Shown: piece by piece, positions 9,555 through 17,081 of the stretch | Layout: each line of letters starts with the position of its first letter | Numbering within the stretch: the stretch's first letter is position 1 | Assembly: GCF_029893825.1 (NCBI RefSeq) | Contig: NZ_JARXXV010000001.1 | Location: forward strand, 1,426,001 to 1,490,000 | Direction: 5' to 3' | From: Aurantimicrobium minutum | GTDB lineage: Bacteria > Actinomycetota > Actinomycetes > Actinomycetales > Microbacteriaceae | DNA length: 64,000 nucleotides | The notes under the pieces: generated by a model | Told to the model about the DNA's origin: nothing | The model's input: the letters and a program-made list of their open reading frames with translations, nothing else | Database searches by the model: none | Position numbers and translations under genes: made by a program

Positions 9555-12419
9555 ATGGCTACCGAAATCTTTAACTACTTCACTCAGACTGAGCTTCCCT
9601 CACCAACCCTTCCCGAGCAGGAAGTCGTGGAGCTGGTTGAAAAGCACTTCGGAGTCCGCACCACTGCCTCGTCCCTGGGGAGTCAGCAAGATCAAAACTT
9701 TGTGCTTCGCATTGAGGACTCGGGAGAGATTCTCGGTGTGCTCAAGCTGAGCAACCCTGCCTTCTCGGTAGCAGAAATCCAGATGCAGGATGAGGCTGCA
9801 GCCCACCTTGCAGGCAAGGTGGAGCTGCGTATTCCCTCCATCGTCGAGGGGGCGCACGGCCCCATGTCGGCACTGTGGGAAACATCTCAGGGTGAGATTC
9901 ATGGCCGCGTGATTAAGTTCATTCCGGGGAGTAACTTCATGGGTTCGAGCTATCTCTCACCCCAAGCCATTGCGCGCATGGGCGAGATTGCAGGAATTGT
10001 GAGCACCGGGCTAGCCGACTTCTCTCACCCGGCAAGCTCTCGTGTGTTGCAGTGGGACCTCCGCTATGCGGAAAAGGTGATTGATCAGCTTCTCGCTGAC
10101 GAACCAGATGAGCAGGTCAAGAAACTCGTTGAACGAGCTGTTGAGATGACTGCCCCTGTGCTCAGTGGAGTTGGGCCCAACCTGCCTCAGCAGATGGGCC
10201 ACTTCGACATCACCGATGACAACATCATGTGTCCCGACGCTCACTCTTTGCCAGATGCCGTGCTTGACTTCGGCGATGTGGCGAAATCGTGGGCTGTCGG
10301 CGAGATTGCTACCACTGTCTCTTCGATGCTTCACCACGCTGGTGTTGCACCGGTCAACGTGCTGCCAGCCATTAAGGCATTCCATGCGCTGCGCCCACTG
10401 AGCGAAGATGAGATCGATGCGTTGTGGCCATTGGTTATTCAACGCGGTGCCGTCCTGGTGTTGAGTGGTCGCCAGCAAAGCCGCATTGACGAAGACAATG
10501 AGTATGCCACGAGTGCACTCGATCGCGAGATGCGCATCTTGGTGCAGGCCCTCACCGTTCCACCGGCGGTCATGGCAGCAACCATTCGTGAAGCACTGGG
10601 CTTGCCCGTTGCACACCCTGCATCGTGGTCTGGTGGCAACCTGCTTTCTTCCCTGAGCAGAGTAGAAATCCTGGATGCCGGCACCACCTCCACCCTGAAC
10701 GACGAAGGCGCCTGGCTAGATGCCACAACTCTCGAGAAGGCGGCACTGTGTGCACTCGATGCCGGTGCACAGCTTGTGGTGCTGCCTGCCTGGCAACCAG
10801 TGTTGACCGGTGCACCCTCTCGCACACACACATCACCTGAGACCATCCCCACTCACGCGACGATTTGGCTGGCAGAAGCCACCCAACTCACCACCTCCGC
10901 AGCCATCGAGTCACAGGCAGATTCACTGACTGTGAGGGCAGGTGACCAGGCAGTGGCTTTGAGTGCACCGGGAATCACCTCAACAACCCTGCCTGCCCGC
11001 ACGGCAATCACCGTTTCACCGGTTCACGAATCATTAGATGTTCCTGCCCGCGTCACCGCGGAGCTGGCAGCTGGTTGGCGCAGTGTGCTCGGTGACCCCA
11101 CCGAGGCACTCGGTCTTGATCTAGGCAGTGCCCGCGATGCGGATGAGTTGTTGGAACGCCGCGAGAAAGTCTTGGCAGAAGTGCAGGAGCACTACTACCA
11201 ACACCCACCCCAGATGGAACGCGGCTGGCGTGAGTATCTGATGGACACCAACGGCCGTGTGTATTTAGACATGGTGAATAACGTGGCCTCTGTCGGCCAC
11301 GCACACCCACGGGTGGTGAAGGCAGCGACGAACCAGATGCGTCTGCTCAACACCAACTCTCGTTTCAACTATCACGCCATTACCGAATACGCCGAGATGA
11401 TCACCGAGACGTTACCTGAGCAGTTGGACACGGTCTTCTTCGTGAACTCTGGTTCGGAAGCGGTAGACCTGGCTCTACGACTGGCGATGGCATACACCAG
11501 CCGTTCCGACATCGTCTGCATGAGTGAGTCGTATCACGGCTGGACCTATGCCAGCGATGCTGTCTCTACTTCGATCGCAGATAACCCCAACGCCTTGAGT
11601 ACTCGCCCCGAGTGGATCCATACCGTGGATGCTGCCAACTCGTATCGCGGTGTTCACCGTGGTGCTGAGGCAGTGAAGTATGGCCCCGAAGCAGTCGAGG
11701 TGATCAATGGGATTGCGCAGTCAGGCAAGCCCATAGCCGGTTTCATCTCGGAGTCATACTTCGGCAACGCCGGTGGTGTTGCGCTGCCAGATGGCTACCT
11801 CGAACAGGTCTATGCGGCTGTTCGTGCGCAGGGCGGCCTCGCCATTGCGGACGAAGTCCAGGTTGGCTTCGGCCGCCTAGGTCAGTGGTTCTGGGGCTTC
11901 CACCAGCAAGGAGTCATTCCGGACATCGTTGCCGTGGCAAAGTCGATAGGTGGCGGTCATCCCATTGGTGCCGTGATCACTAGCCGTGAGATTGCGAACC
12001 GTTACCGCACTCAGGGCTACTTCTTCTCCTCCACCGGCGGCTCACCCGTCTCGAGCGAAATTGGCAAGGCCATTCTAGGCATCATCAAGGATGAGGGCTT
12101 GCAGGAGAACGCTCTGACGGTGGGAAGCCACCTACAGCAGCGCCTGCAGAGCCTGTCGGAGAAGTACCCCATCGTGGGCAGGGTTCACGGTTCTGGTCTC
12201 TACCTCGGTCTCGAATTCATTCGAGATACCGAGTCTCTCGAACCGGCAACGGAAGAAACAGAGGCGATATGTAATCGTCTACTGGAGCTCGGTGTCATCA
12301 TGCAGCCCACCGGGGATTACCAGAACGTGCTAAAGATCAAGCCACCTCTGGTGGTCACCATGGATTCGGTGAACTACTTCGTGGACATGCTGGAGCACGT
12401 CTTGGAGACCGGCTACTAA
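9555..12419 (+). CDS. APH-type kinase / class III aminotransferase fusion
   Basis: A 954-residue protein with two enzyme units. Residues about 30-330 are an aminoglycoside-phosphotransferase-like small-molecule kinase: the catalytic loop HFDITDDN starts at residue 216 and the metal motif DFGDV at 238, both intact. Residues about 360-540 are a linker region I cannot assign. Residues about 550-950 are a class III PLP aminotransferase with VNNVASVGHAHPRV, NSGSEAVDLALRLA, SYHGWT, ADEVQVGFGRLG and the PLP lysine Lys796 in VAVAKSIGGGHP. Related long fusions are known; in some the centre is an M23 peptidase-like domain, but no zinc-binding HxH motif is visible here. Substrate unknown; by analogy with ethanolamine-phosphate phospho-lyases it may phosphorylate an amino alcohol and then act on the product (inference). 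I chose the ATG at 9555; the frame stays open for 69 bp upstream. Confidence 0.85.
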   Translation: MATEIFNYFTQTELPSPTLPEQEVVELVEKHFGVRTTASSLGSQQDQNFVLRIEDSGEILGVLKLSNPAFSVAEIQMQDEAAAHLAGKVELRIPSIVEGAHGPMSALWETSQGEIHGRVIKFIPGSNFMGSSYLSPQAIARMGEIAGIVSTGLADFSHPASSRVLQWDLRYAEKVIDQLLADEPDEQVKKLVERAVEMTAPVLSGVGPNLPQQMGHFDITDDNIMCPDAHSLPDAVLDFGDVAKSWAVGEIATTVSSMLHHAGVAPVNVLPAIKAFHALRPLSEDEIDALWPLVIQRGAVLVLSGRQQSRIDEDNEYATSALDREMRILVQALTVPPAVMAATIREALGLPVAHPASWSGGNLLSSLSRVEILDAGTTSTLNDEGAWLDATTLEKAALCALDAGAQLVVLPAWQPVLTGAPSRTHTSPETIPTHATIWLAEATQLTTSAAIESQADSLTVRAGDQAVALSAPGITSTTLPARTAITVSPVHESLDVPARVTAELAAGWRSVLGDPTEALGLDLGSARDADELLERREKVLAEVQEHYYQHPPQMERGWREYLMDTNGRVYLDMVNNVASVGHAHPRVVKAATNQMRLLNTNSRFNYHAITEYAEMITETLPEQLDTVFFVNSGSEAVDLALRLAMAYTSRSDIVCMSESYHGWTYASDAVSTSIADNPNALSTRPEWIHTVDAANSYRGVHRGAEAVKYGPEAVEVINGIAQSGKPIAGFISESYFGNAGGVALPDGYLEQVYAAVRAQGGLAIADEVQVGFGRLGQWFWGFHQQGVIPDIVAVAKSIGGGHPIGAVITSREIANRYRTQGYFFSSTGGSPVSSEIGKAILGIIKDEGLQENALTVGSHLQQRLQSLSEKYPIVGRVHGSGLYLGLEFIRDTESLEPATEETEAICNRLLELGVIMQPTGDYQNVLKIKPPLVVTMDSVNYFVDMLEHVLETGY

Positions 12420-13615
12420 ATCGAGGGTGTGACGCGCTGAGCCAGGATGGCCACGCGGCGTTCGCCGAGGCGGGTCAAGAACAGCGTTGCGCTGTTCTTG
12501 CCTGTGAGGCCCAGTTTCTTCCTAAACTCTGCCGGGTCAATATCCACGCCACGCTTCTTGATTTCGAGTGTGCCAATGCCCCGAGCCTTGAGTTCCTTTG
12601 CCAACACCTTCACATCGAGGGCGAACTCCTGCACAACCTCAAAGCAGGTGGCAAAGGGGGAGTGCACCTCAGTGTTACTAGACATGTAAGCAATGTGCTC
12701 ATCGAGCATGTGTGTGCCCAGCGTTCTGGCTAGATCACCTATGAGCCGTGCACGGATGACGGCACCATCTGGTTCATAGAGGTAGCTATCCAGTTCTCCC
12801 ACCTCGGCATCAGCTGAGTCGGCAACAGCGGTCAGCTCATGCATGCCGTCGGCATGAAGAATCAGCGCCGCACGGGTGATGCCCTCTCGTGCGAGGGGGC
12901 CAAACCACAGCCCAACCTCCACCACGTCGCCTCCCACAGAGATCCACTGTGCTTCACAATTGTCTGGAATGAGTTCGCGGTCAAAACCGGGACCCAGTTT
13001 GATGCCGGTGGGCAACTTCTCGGCCAGACCAAAGGCAAAGTCGAGGGAGGGGGTGTAGTCCTCGGAGCGAGCAAGCCTATTCGTGTTGGAGTGTCCTGCG
13101 GTTCGACGTGCGGGGTCGAGATAGACCGACTCCACACCCGAGAGGTCAGCATCTTCGGCAAGGCAGTGGTGTACCTGTGCTTCGGGGAAAGGCGCCAGGT
13201 TGTAGGTGGTGATGGCAGCGGTCACTTCATCCGCGTCCACCGCCAGCACACGTAAACCAGCACCGGCAAATGCCAGTGCATCGGCACCAATTCCGCAGCC
13301 CAAATCCGCAACGCTTGTGAGCCCTGCGCGAACATAACGGCTGGCATGCAGTGCTGCTACAGGAAGCCTGGTTGCCTGTTCCAGCCCAGCCTCGGTGAAG
13401 AGCATGCGGTTGGCGAAGTCGCCAAACTTGGTCGCAGCTTTGCTGCGCAGTTTGGCCTGCGTGAGCACAGTGGCCACTAATGACGGGGAATTTCCCTCTT
13501 TGCGCAGCTGCGCCACCATCTTCAGCACGTCGGTGTTGGATGTGTAAGCAGGCAGAGAGTCCAGTAACGCCACCGCCTCGGGGGTGAGTAATTCGCGTAG
13601 TTCTGCGCTCTCCAT
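12416..13615 (-). CDS. class I SAM-dependent methyltransferase with THUMP-like C-terminal domain
   Basis: A 399-residue protein from the ATG at 13615. The SAM-binding motif I is ADLGCGIGADALAFAGAG, followed by LAVDAD (motif II). YLDPARR is a motif-IV-like segment. The C-terminal part, ending in KKRGVDIDPAEFRKKLGL, resembles the THUMP-like domain found after such methyltransferases in actinobacteria. The substrate is unknown; an RNA target is suggested by the THUMP-like domain but not shown. The stop overlaps the stop of the convergent fusion gene. It is divergent from groES, and a TAGGTT box followed by 7 nt precedes the ATG, so it may be leaderless. An extension to 13651 would run into the CIRCE operator and is unlikely. 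Confidence 0.85.
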   Translation of the reverse strand: MESAELRELLTPEAVALLDSLPAYTSNTDVLKMVAQLRKEGNSPSLVATVLTQAKLRSKAATKFGDFANRMLFTEAGLEQATRLPVAALHASRYVRAGLTSVADLGCGIGADALAFAGAGLRVLAVDADEVTAAITTYNLAPFPEAQVHHCLAEDADLSGVESVYLDPARRTAGHSNTNRLARSEDYTPSLDFAFGLAEKLPTGIKLGPGFDRELIPDNCEAQWISVGGDVVEVGLWFGPLAREGITRAALILHADGMHELTAVADSADAEVGELDSYLYEPDGAVIRARLIGDLARTLGTHMLDEHIAYMSSNTEVHSPFATCFEVVQEFALDVKVLAKELKARGIGTLEIKKRGVDIDPAEFRKKLGLTGKNSATLFLTRLGERRVAILAQRVTPSI

Positions 13616-13640
13616 GGTTGTAAACCTACCAAGAGTAAAG

Positions 13641-13667
13641 CTGGCACTCACATTGCGCGAGTGCTAG
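13641..13667. promoter_or_regulatory. CIRCE operator 1 (HrcA site)
   Basis: CTGGCACTC, nine bases, then GAGTGCTAG. This is the CIRCE pattern TTAGCACTC-N9-GAGTGCTAA with 8 of 9 positions pairing between the arms. It covers the -35 region of the groES promoter, so HrcA binding would block polymerase. Confidence 0.9.
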
Positions 13668-13682
13668 TTCACGCCGTACACT
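13653..13682 (+). promoter_or_regulatory. groES promoter, TTGCGC-N18-TACACT
   Basis: The -35 hexamer TTGCGC (13653-13658) lies in the spacer and first base of CIRCE 1's arms. TACACT (13677-13682) is the -10. The predicted start near 13689 falls at the beginning of CIRCE 2. The two operators therefore bracket the promoter. Confidence 0.6.
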
Positions 13683-13687
13683 CGTAG

Positions 13688-13714
13688 TTAGCACTCGACG
13701 GGTTCGGGTGCTAA
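13688..13714. promoter_or_regulatory. CIRCE operator 2 (HrcA site)
   Basis: TTAGCACTC, nine bases, then GGGTGCTAA: one mismatch from the consensus inverted repeat. It overlaps the predicted transcription start of groES. Heat-shock repression by HrcA follows from established knowledge of this element. Confidence 0.92.
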
Positions 13715-13745
13715 TCCCATACTTAGTTCAAGAAAGAGGTCAACC

Positions 13746-14042
13746 GTGTCGGTCGCCATCAAGCCGCTCGAAGATCGCATTGTTATCAAGCAGGTTGAAG
13801 CCGAGCAGACCACTGCTTCCGGTCTCGTTATTCCTGACACTGCCAAGGAAAAGCCCCAGGAGGGCGTTGTCGTTGCAGTAGGCCCCGGCCGCATTGACGA
13901 CAACGGTAACCGTGTTCCTCTGGACATCGCCGAAGGCGACAAGGTTATCTACTCCAAGTACGGTGGAACCGAAGTGAAGTACGCAGGCGAGGAGTACCTT
14001 GTACTCTCCGCTCGTGACGTACTCGCAATCGTGGTTCGATAA
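13746..14042 (+). CDS. groES: co-chaperonin GroES (Cpn10)
   Basis: 98-residue lid of the GroEL chaperonin. The sequence [15 protein letters not shown] is the standard N-terminus, the mobile loop follows ([20 protein letters not shown]), and the C-terminus reads [13 protein letters not shown]. The start is GTG at 13746, preceded by AAAGAGG. Two CIRCE operators control it. groEL does not follow; an intrinsic terminator closes the gene 13 bp after the stop, so GroEL must be encoded elsewhere, as in many actinobacteria that keep a separate groEL copy. Confidence 0.97.
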   Translation: MSVAIKPLEDRIVIKQVEAEQTTASGLVIPDTAKEKPQEGVVVAVGPGRIDDNGNRVPLDIAEGDKVIYSKYGGTEVKYAGEEYLVLSARDVLAIVVR

Positions 14043-14054
14043 CACACATTCTCT

Positions 14055-14096
14055 AGTTGTGGCCCTGGATTCGTCCGGGGCCACAACTGTTTAAAA
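14055..14096 (+). terminator. intrinsic terminator of groES
   Basis: AGTTGTGGCCCTGG (14055-14068) pairs with CCGGGGCCACAACT (14075-14088) around a 6-nt loop with one G-T pair, followed by GTTTAAAA. The stem is 14 bp. Confidence 0.8.
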
Positions 14097-14195
14097 TAGT
14101 GTGAGCCTGGCTCGCGAACCGTCCGGAACACTGCCAAGCTCTAAGGGCTACTGCCCGCCACTACCTCAATGATATCTCAGGAGTAGTGTGGAGTC

Positions 14196-15143
14196 ATGAC
14201 TTCTCCCGCATCTAACGTGCCAGAGAAGCTCTCTCGCTCCGGCCTGTTCTATGCCTTTGGTGCATATGGTCTCTGGGGACTCTTCCCTCTCTACTTCCTC
14301 ATGCTGGAGCCAGCAACACCCTTCGAGGTTGTTGGCTACCGTATTCTCTTCTCCCTGCTGTTCTGTGCATTCCTTATTGCGGTAACCAGGAAGTGGAAGC
14401 AACTCTTCGCAATCATGGCTCAGCGAAAGCTCATGCTCACCTTAGGTGTGGCAGCGGTGCTGATCTATATCAACTGGCAGGTCTTCATCATCGCGGTGTT
14501 GAGTAACCAGATTGTGGAGTCCTCTCTTGGCTACTTCATTAACCCCATCGTCACAGTGGTGTTGGGTGTTCTGGTGTTGCGCGAGAAGCTCCGCAAGACC
14601 CAATGGGTTGCCGTGGGTATCAGTTTCATTGCGGTCATCGTTCTCACCGTGAGCTATGGCAACATTCCCTGGATCTCGCTGACCCTGGCAGGATCCTTCG
14701 GTCTGTACGGATTGATCAAGAAGCGCACAGGTGGTGTCGTAGACGCCATCAGTGGCCTCACCATCGAAACCATCTGGATGACGCCGGTGGCGATCATCCA
14801 GTTGATTATTGTCTCCAACATGGTGGGTCTGACCTTCTTTGGTTATGGCGTTCCCCACACCCTGCTCCTGGCTTCGGCAGGTGTGGTCACCGCAGTTCCG
14901 CTGATCATGTTTGGTGCGGGCGCTCGCAGGCTTCCCCTTACTGCCATTGGCCTGATTCAGTACTCCACCCCGGTGTTTTCGTTCTGTATGGCGGTCTTTG
15001 TGCTGCATGAACCCATGCCACCGGTTCGCTGGGTTGGCTTCTTCATCATCTGGGCAGCCCTGATCGTGCTCACGGTCGACATGCTGCGCCACGGTAAAGC
15101 AAACAGACTTGCCCGCGCAGCAGAAGAGCTCACGATTGAGTAG
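14196..15143 (+). CDS. rarD: RarD/EamA-family transporter
   Basis: A 315-residue inner-membrane protein with about ten hydrophobic helices arranged as two EamA repeats. The N-terminus GLFYAFGAYGLWGLFPLYF and the segment FEVVGYRILFSLLF match the RarD branch, named after a chloramphenicol-sensitivity phenotype in E. coli. NWQVFIIAV and ESSLGYFINPIVTVVLGVL are further RarD landmarks. The natural substrate of the family is not established. The ATG at 14196 is preceded by GTGGAG. It converges on the glycosyltransferase gene with an 17-bp gap and no evident terminator. Confidence 0.88.
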   Translation: MTSPASNVPEKLSRSGLFYAFGAYGLWGLFPLYFLMLEPATPFEVVGYRILFSLLFCAFLIAVTRKWKQLFAIMAQRKLMLTLGVAAVLIYINWQVFIIAVLSNQIVESSLGYFINPIVTVVLGVLVLREKLRKTQWVAVGISFIAVIVLTVSYGNIPWISLTLAGSFGLYGLIKKRTGGVVDAISGLTIETIWMTPVAIIQLIIVSNMVGLTFFGYGVPHTLLLASAGVVTAVPLIMFGAGARRLPLTAIGLIQYSTPVFSFCMAVFVLHEPMPPVRWVGFFIIWAALIVLTVDMLRHGKANRLARAAEELTIE

Positions 15144-15160
15144 CCAGTAGTGACGAGTGA

Positions 15161-15898
15161 TTACTTAAATACCCGTCCTTGATGCCACAGTTCGGTGTAG
15201 TTATTTCCCCCTGGTACACCAGATTCACCGTGGGCAATATTGTTTGGTTTGTACAGCGCCAACAATTCCTTTTCGCGTGTTTCAAAAACCTTGTCCGAAC
15301 CTCGATGAACGAATTCACCGGTGTGATAATTCACGCCTGGAACTAATCCGATTGCTGCAATTGCTGACCCTAGGAGGGTAGGCCCGGTAACACAGAGAGG
15401 TGTATTGCCCAGTACGCGATTGTCGCAATTGAATTGCACCATTTCAATTGCGCGCTTGAGTGAGGGGCTACCCGCACGTGAATAGAACATGCTCGTAGAA
15501 ATCGACCATGGGGCAGGTTCATCATGGACATCTTTGAACAAATACATAGTGCATTCAGAAACGTCTGGTGGTTCCGATACAAAAAAATTATTCAAGTCGG
15601 TGTACCAGCCCCCAAAGGTATACAGCAAGTAATAGCTAGCAAGATCAGACTTGTAGGCCAGAGGAATGAGGGAATTGAAATTTTTCAGTAACGCAAAATC
15701 ACGACGCGCTCTCATCAACTCTTCGACATCCTGACGGGACCACACTTTCATCGTGTGTCGAGGAAAATAGTGAGCAATCGACTCCGCATTCGCAGGAGTC
15801 TCTTTCATAGTCGGTTCTTCACTGAAGTATGTGAGATGAATAGTGAGATGGTTCTCATTTTTGGAGAATGTCACAGTTGGTCCTCTCGCTGTGAACAT
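15161..15898 (-). CDS. GT32-like (DXD-type) glycosyltransferase
   Basis: A 245-residue protein. The core KSDLASYYLLYTFGGWYTD (about residues 83-101) is the donor-binding block of the Gly_transf_sug/GT32 family, usually KADxxRYxxLYxxGGxYxDxD. The usual DXD becomes D-L-N here, so the last acidic residue is replaced by Asn. Downstream, MFYSRAGSPSLKRAIEMV and a TGPTLLGSAIAAIG segment are also typical (family: TGP near the acceptor site). It probably transfers a sugar to a surface polymer, but the substrate is unknown. It stands alone, with no neighbouring polysaccharide genes, and its codons are A/T-richer than those of the flanking genes, suggesting later acquisition. The start at 15898 is the most upstream ATG; codon 31 is an alternative. 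Confidence 0.7.
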   Translation of the reverse strand: MFTARGPTVTFSKNENHLTIHLTYFSEEPTMKETPANAESIAHYFPRHTMKVWSRQDVEELMRARRDFALLKNFNSLIPLAYKSDLASYYLLYTFGGWYTDLNNFFVSEPPDVSECTMYLFKDVHDEPAPWSISTSMFYSRAGSPSLKRAIEMVQFNCDNRVLGNTPLCVTGPTLLGSAIAAIGLVPGVNYHTGEFVHRGSDKVFETREKELLALYKPNNIAHGESGVPGGNNYTELWHQGRVFK

Positions 15899-16081
15899 CG
15901 ATACTTTGCAATTACCTGATTACGGCTCGGATATTTGTCCTATTGAACTAACTTTATTCGGCGGAACTTGTCATTTATTGAGCAGGTTCACTCCTTGCAG
16001 AGCTCACGCGTGCCTGCCAAGTGATGACGGAGTAACTCGATACTGTTGAGCGGTAAGTTCGCTACGACGAAATGGGTAACC
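15899..16081. other. intergenic region upstream of the short binding-protein gene
   Basis: 183 bp, A/T-richer than its right flank. The hexamer TAAGTT at 16054-16059 may be a -10 for the lipoprotein gene. I see no RNA gene or repeat here. Confidence 0.3.
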
Positions 16082-16885
16082 GTGGGTAAAAGTAAGTTTG
16101 CTTTCGCGATTGTCGCAGGCGCTGTTGCGCTGAGCTTGGCCGGATGCTCCGGTGGCTCTGCAGTTGTTCCCACCGCAACCCCCACACCCGTCACGCCTTC
16201 CGGTGATGGCATCCTGCGCATCGGTGACATGACTCCCGTCTCGGGTGACTTGGCTGCCTATGCAGCAGCTCAGGCAGCAGGTGTTGATCTAGCTGCCCAG
16301 GAAGTCAACGAGCAAGGTGGCTACAACAAGGTTCCAGTTGAGGTCATTCACCGCAACGCCGGTGATGGTGACCCTGCCGCCACCGAAGCCAGCTTCAATG
16401 ACCTCGTCTCCCGCGGAGTCGATGTCATCATCGCTCCCGCTTCGGCAACTGTTGTGGCAACTCTGCAAGAACTGGTTGCCAAGAACGACAGCAACGTAGC
16501 GATTGTGTCGATTGCGAACGCAAAGACCGCACCCAAAGGCGCAGAGGTCAAGGCCATCTCTCCAGATGAGACCCTCAGCAAGCGTCTCAAGGCTTCCGAC
16601 CCCAGCGTGACCGAACTGGGCTACGGCGCAGAAGCTTATGACCTAGCAACTGCGACCATCCTCGCTGCCACCGTCACCAAGGATGACGGCGGAGCGTCCA
16701 TCACCCAGGGCATGCTTGCTGTGAGCAACCAGGCAGGCTTCCCCTGCACCAGCTACGGCATGTGTGTTTCGGCTGTGGGAGATAAGCAACCCATCAACTA
16801 CACCGGCCCTGCAGGTCAGATTAACTACGACACCAAGACCGGTGTTGCCTACTTCGGCAAGACCATTGAGGCTGCAAAGAAGTAG
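16082..16885 (+). CDS. short periplasmic-binding-protein-like lipoprotein
   Basis: A 267-residue lipoprotein from GTG 16082; the signal KSKFAFAIVAGAVALSLAGC ends in a lipobox with Cys22. A TTG at 16046 would add 12 residues ahead of the signal. The fold is that of LivJ-type substrate-binding proteins: ILRIGDMTPVSGDLAAY, GVDLAAQEVNEQGG and the IIAPASA strand match the first half of the two 437-residue proteins next door. GYGAEAYDLATATILAAT, SYGMCVSAV and the PINYTGPAGQINYD segment match their ends. Roughly 155 residues between, most of the second lobe, are absent without any frame break. It may bind a different ligand, act as a partner protein, or be a decayed copy that kept its frame. Confidence 0.8.
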   Translation: MGKSKFAFAIVAGAVALSLAGCSGGSAVVPTATPTPVTPSGDGILRIGDMTPVSGDLAAYAAAQAAGVDLAAQEVNEQGGYNKVPVEVIHRNAGDGDPAATEASFNDLVSRGVDVIIAPASATVVATLQELVAKNDSNVAIVSIANAKTAPKGAEVKAISPDETLSKRLKASDPSVTELGYGAEAYDLATATILAATVTKDDGGASITQGMLAVSNQAGFPCTSYGMCVSAVGDKQPINYTGPAGQINYDTKTGVAYFGKTIEAAKK

Positions 16886-16907
16886 CGCAACGCACGATTT
16901 CTTCACG

Positions 16908-16943
16908 AAAGGCCCGAAAACTGCTGTTTTCGGGCCTTTTTTG
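16908..16943 (+). terminator. intrinsic terminator of the short binding-protein gene
   Basis: AAAGGCCCGAAAA (16908-16920), six-base loop CTGCTG, then TTTTCGGGCCTTT (16927-16939) and further Ts. A textbook Rho-independent terminator with a perfect 13-bp stem. Confidence 0.9.
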
Positions 16944-16970
16944 ACGTTTTCTTTCGCTATCAAACAGTTT

Positions 16971-16986
16971 GTTACCTAGTTGTAAC
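16971..16986. promoter_or_regulatory. GTTAC-N6-GTAAC, possible GlnR-type box
   Basis: GTTAC, CTAGTT, GTAAC: an inverted repeat with the half-site sequence and 6-nt spacing reported for actinobacterial GlnR nitrogen-control sites. A GTTAC...GTAAC pair with a 16-nt spacer also precedes the second binding-protein gene (18477-18502). The assignment is inference; half-sites of this length occur by chance. Confidence 0.35.
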
Positions 16987-16994
16987 CATGAAAT

Positions 16995-17012
16995 GTTGTT
17001 TCAAGAAACAAC
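16995..17012. repeat. GTTGTTTC-AA-GAAACAAC inverted repeat
   Basis: A perfect 8-bp inverted repeat with a 2-nt centre, 70 bp before the ATG of the first full-length binding protein. The size and symmetry suit a dimeric repressor or activator site. No regulator gene is adjacent. Confidence 0.45.
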
Positions 17013-17081
17013 TTGCGCCTAGTTTGGAATTACAACAGAGCGCATTGTCGTGCTCTGGTCAAATAATCACCAAGGAGTACC

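Noticed and set aside
14100-14195. A tRNA-like stretch after groES
   Set aside because: The bases do not form an acceptor stem and T-loop in the correct order.
16945-17081. Possible riboswitch leader before the first full-length binding-protein gene
   Set aside because: The leader holds only short inverted repeats; no conserved aptamer pattern was recognisable.
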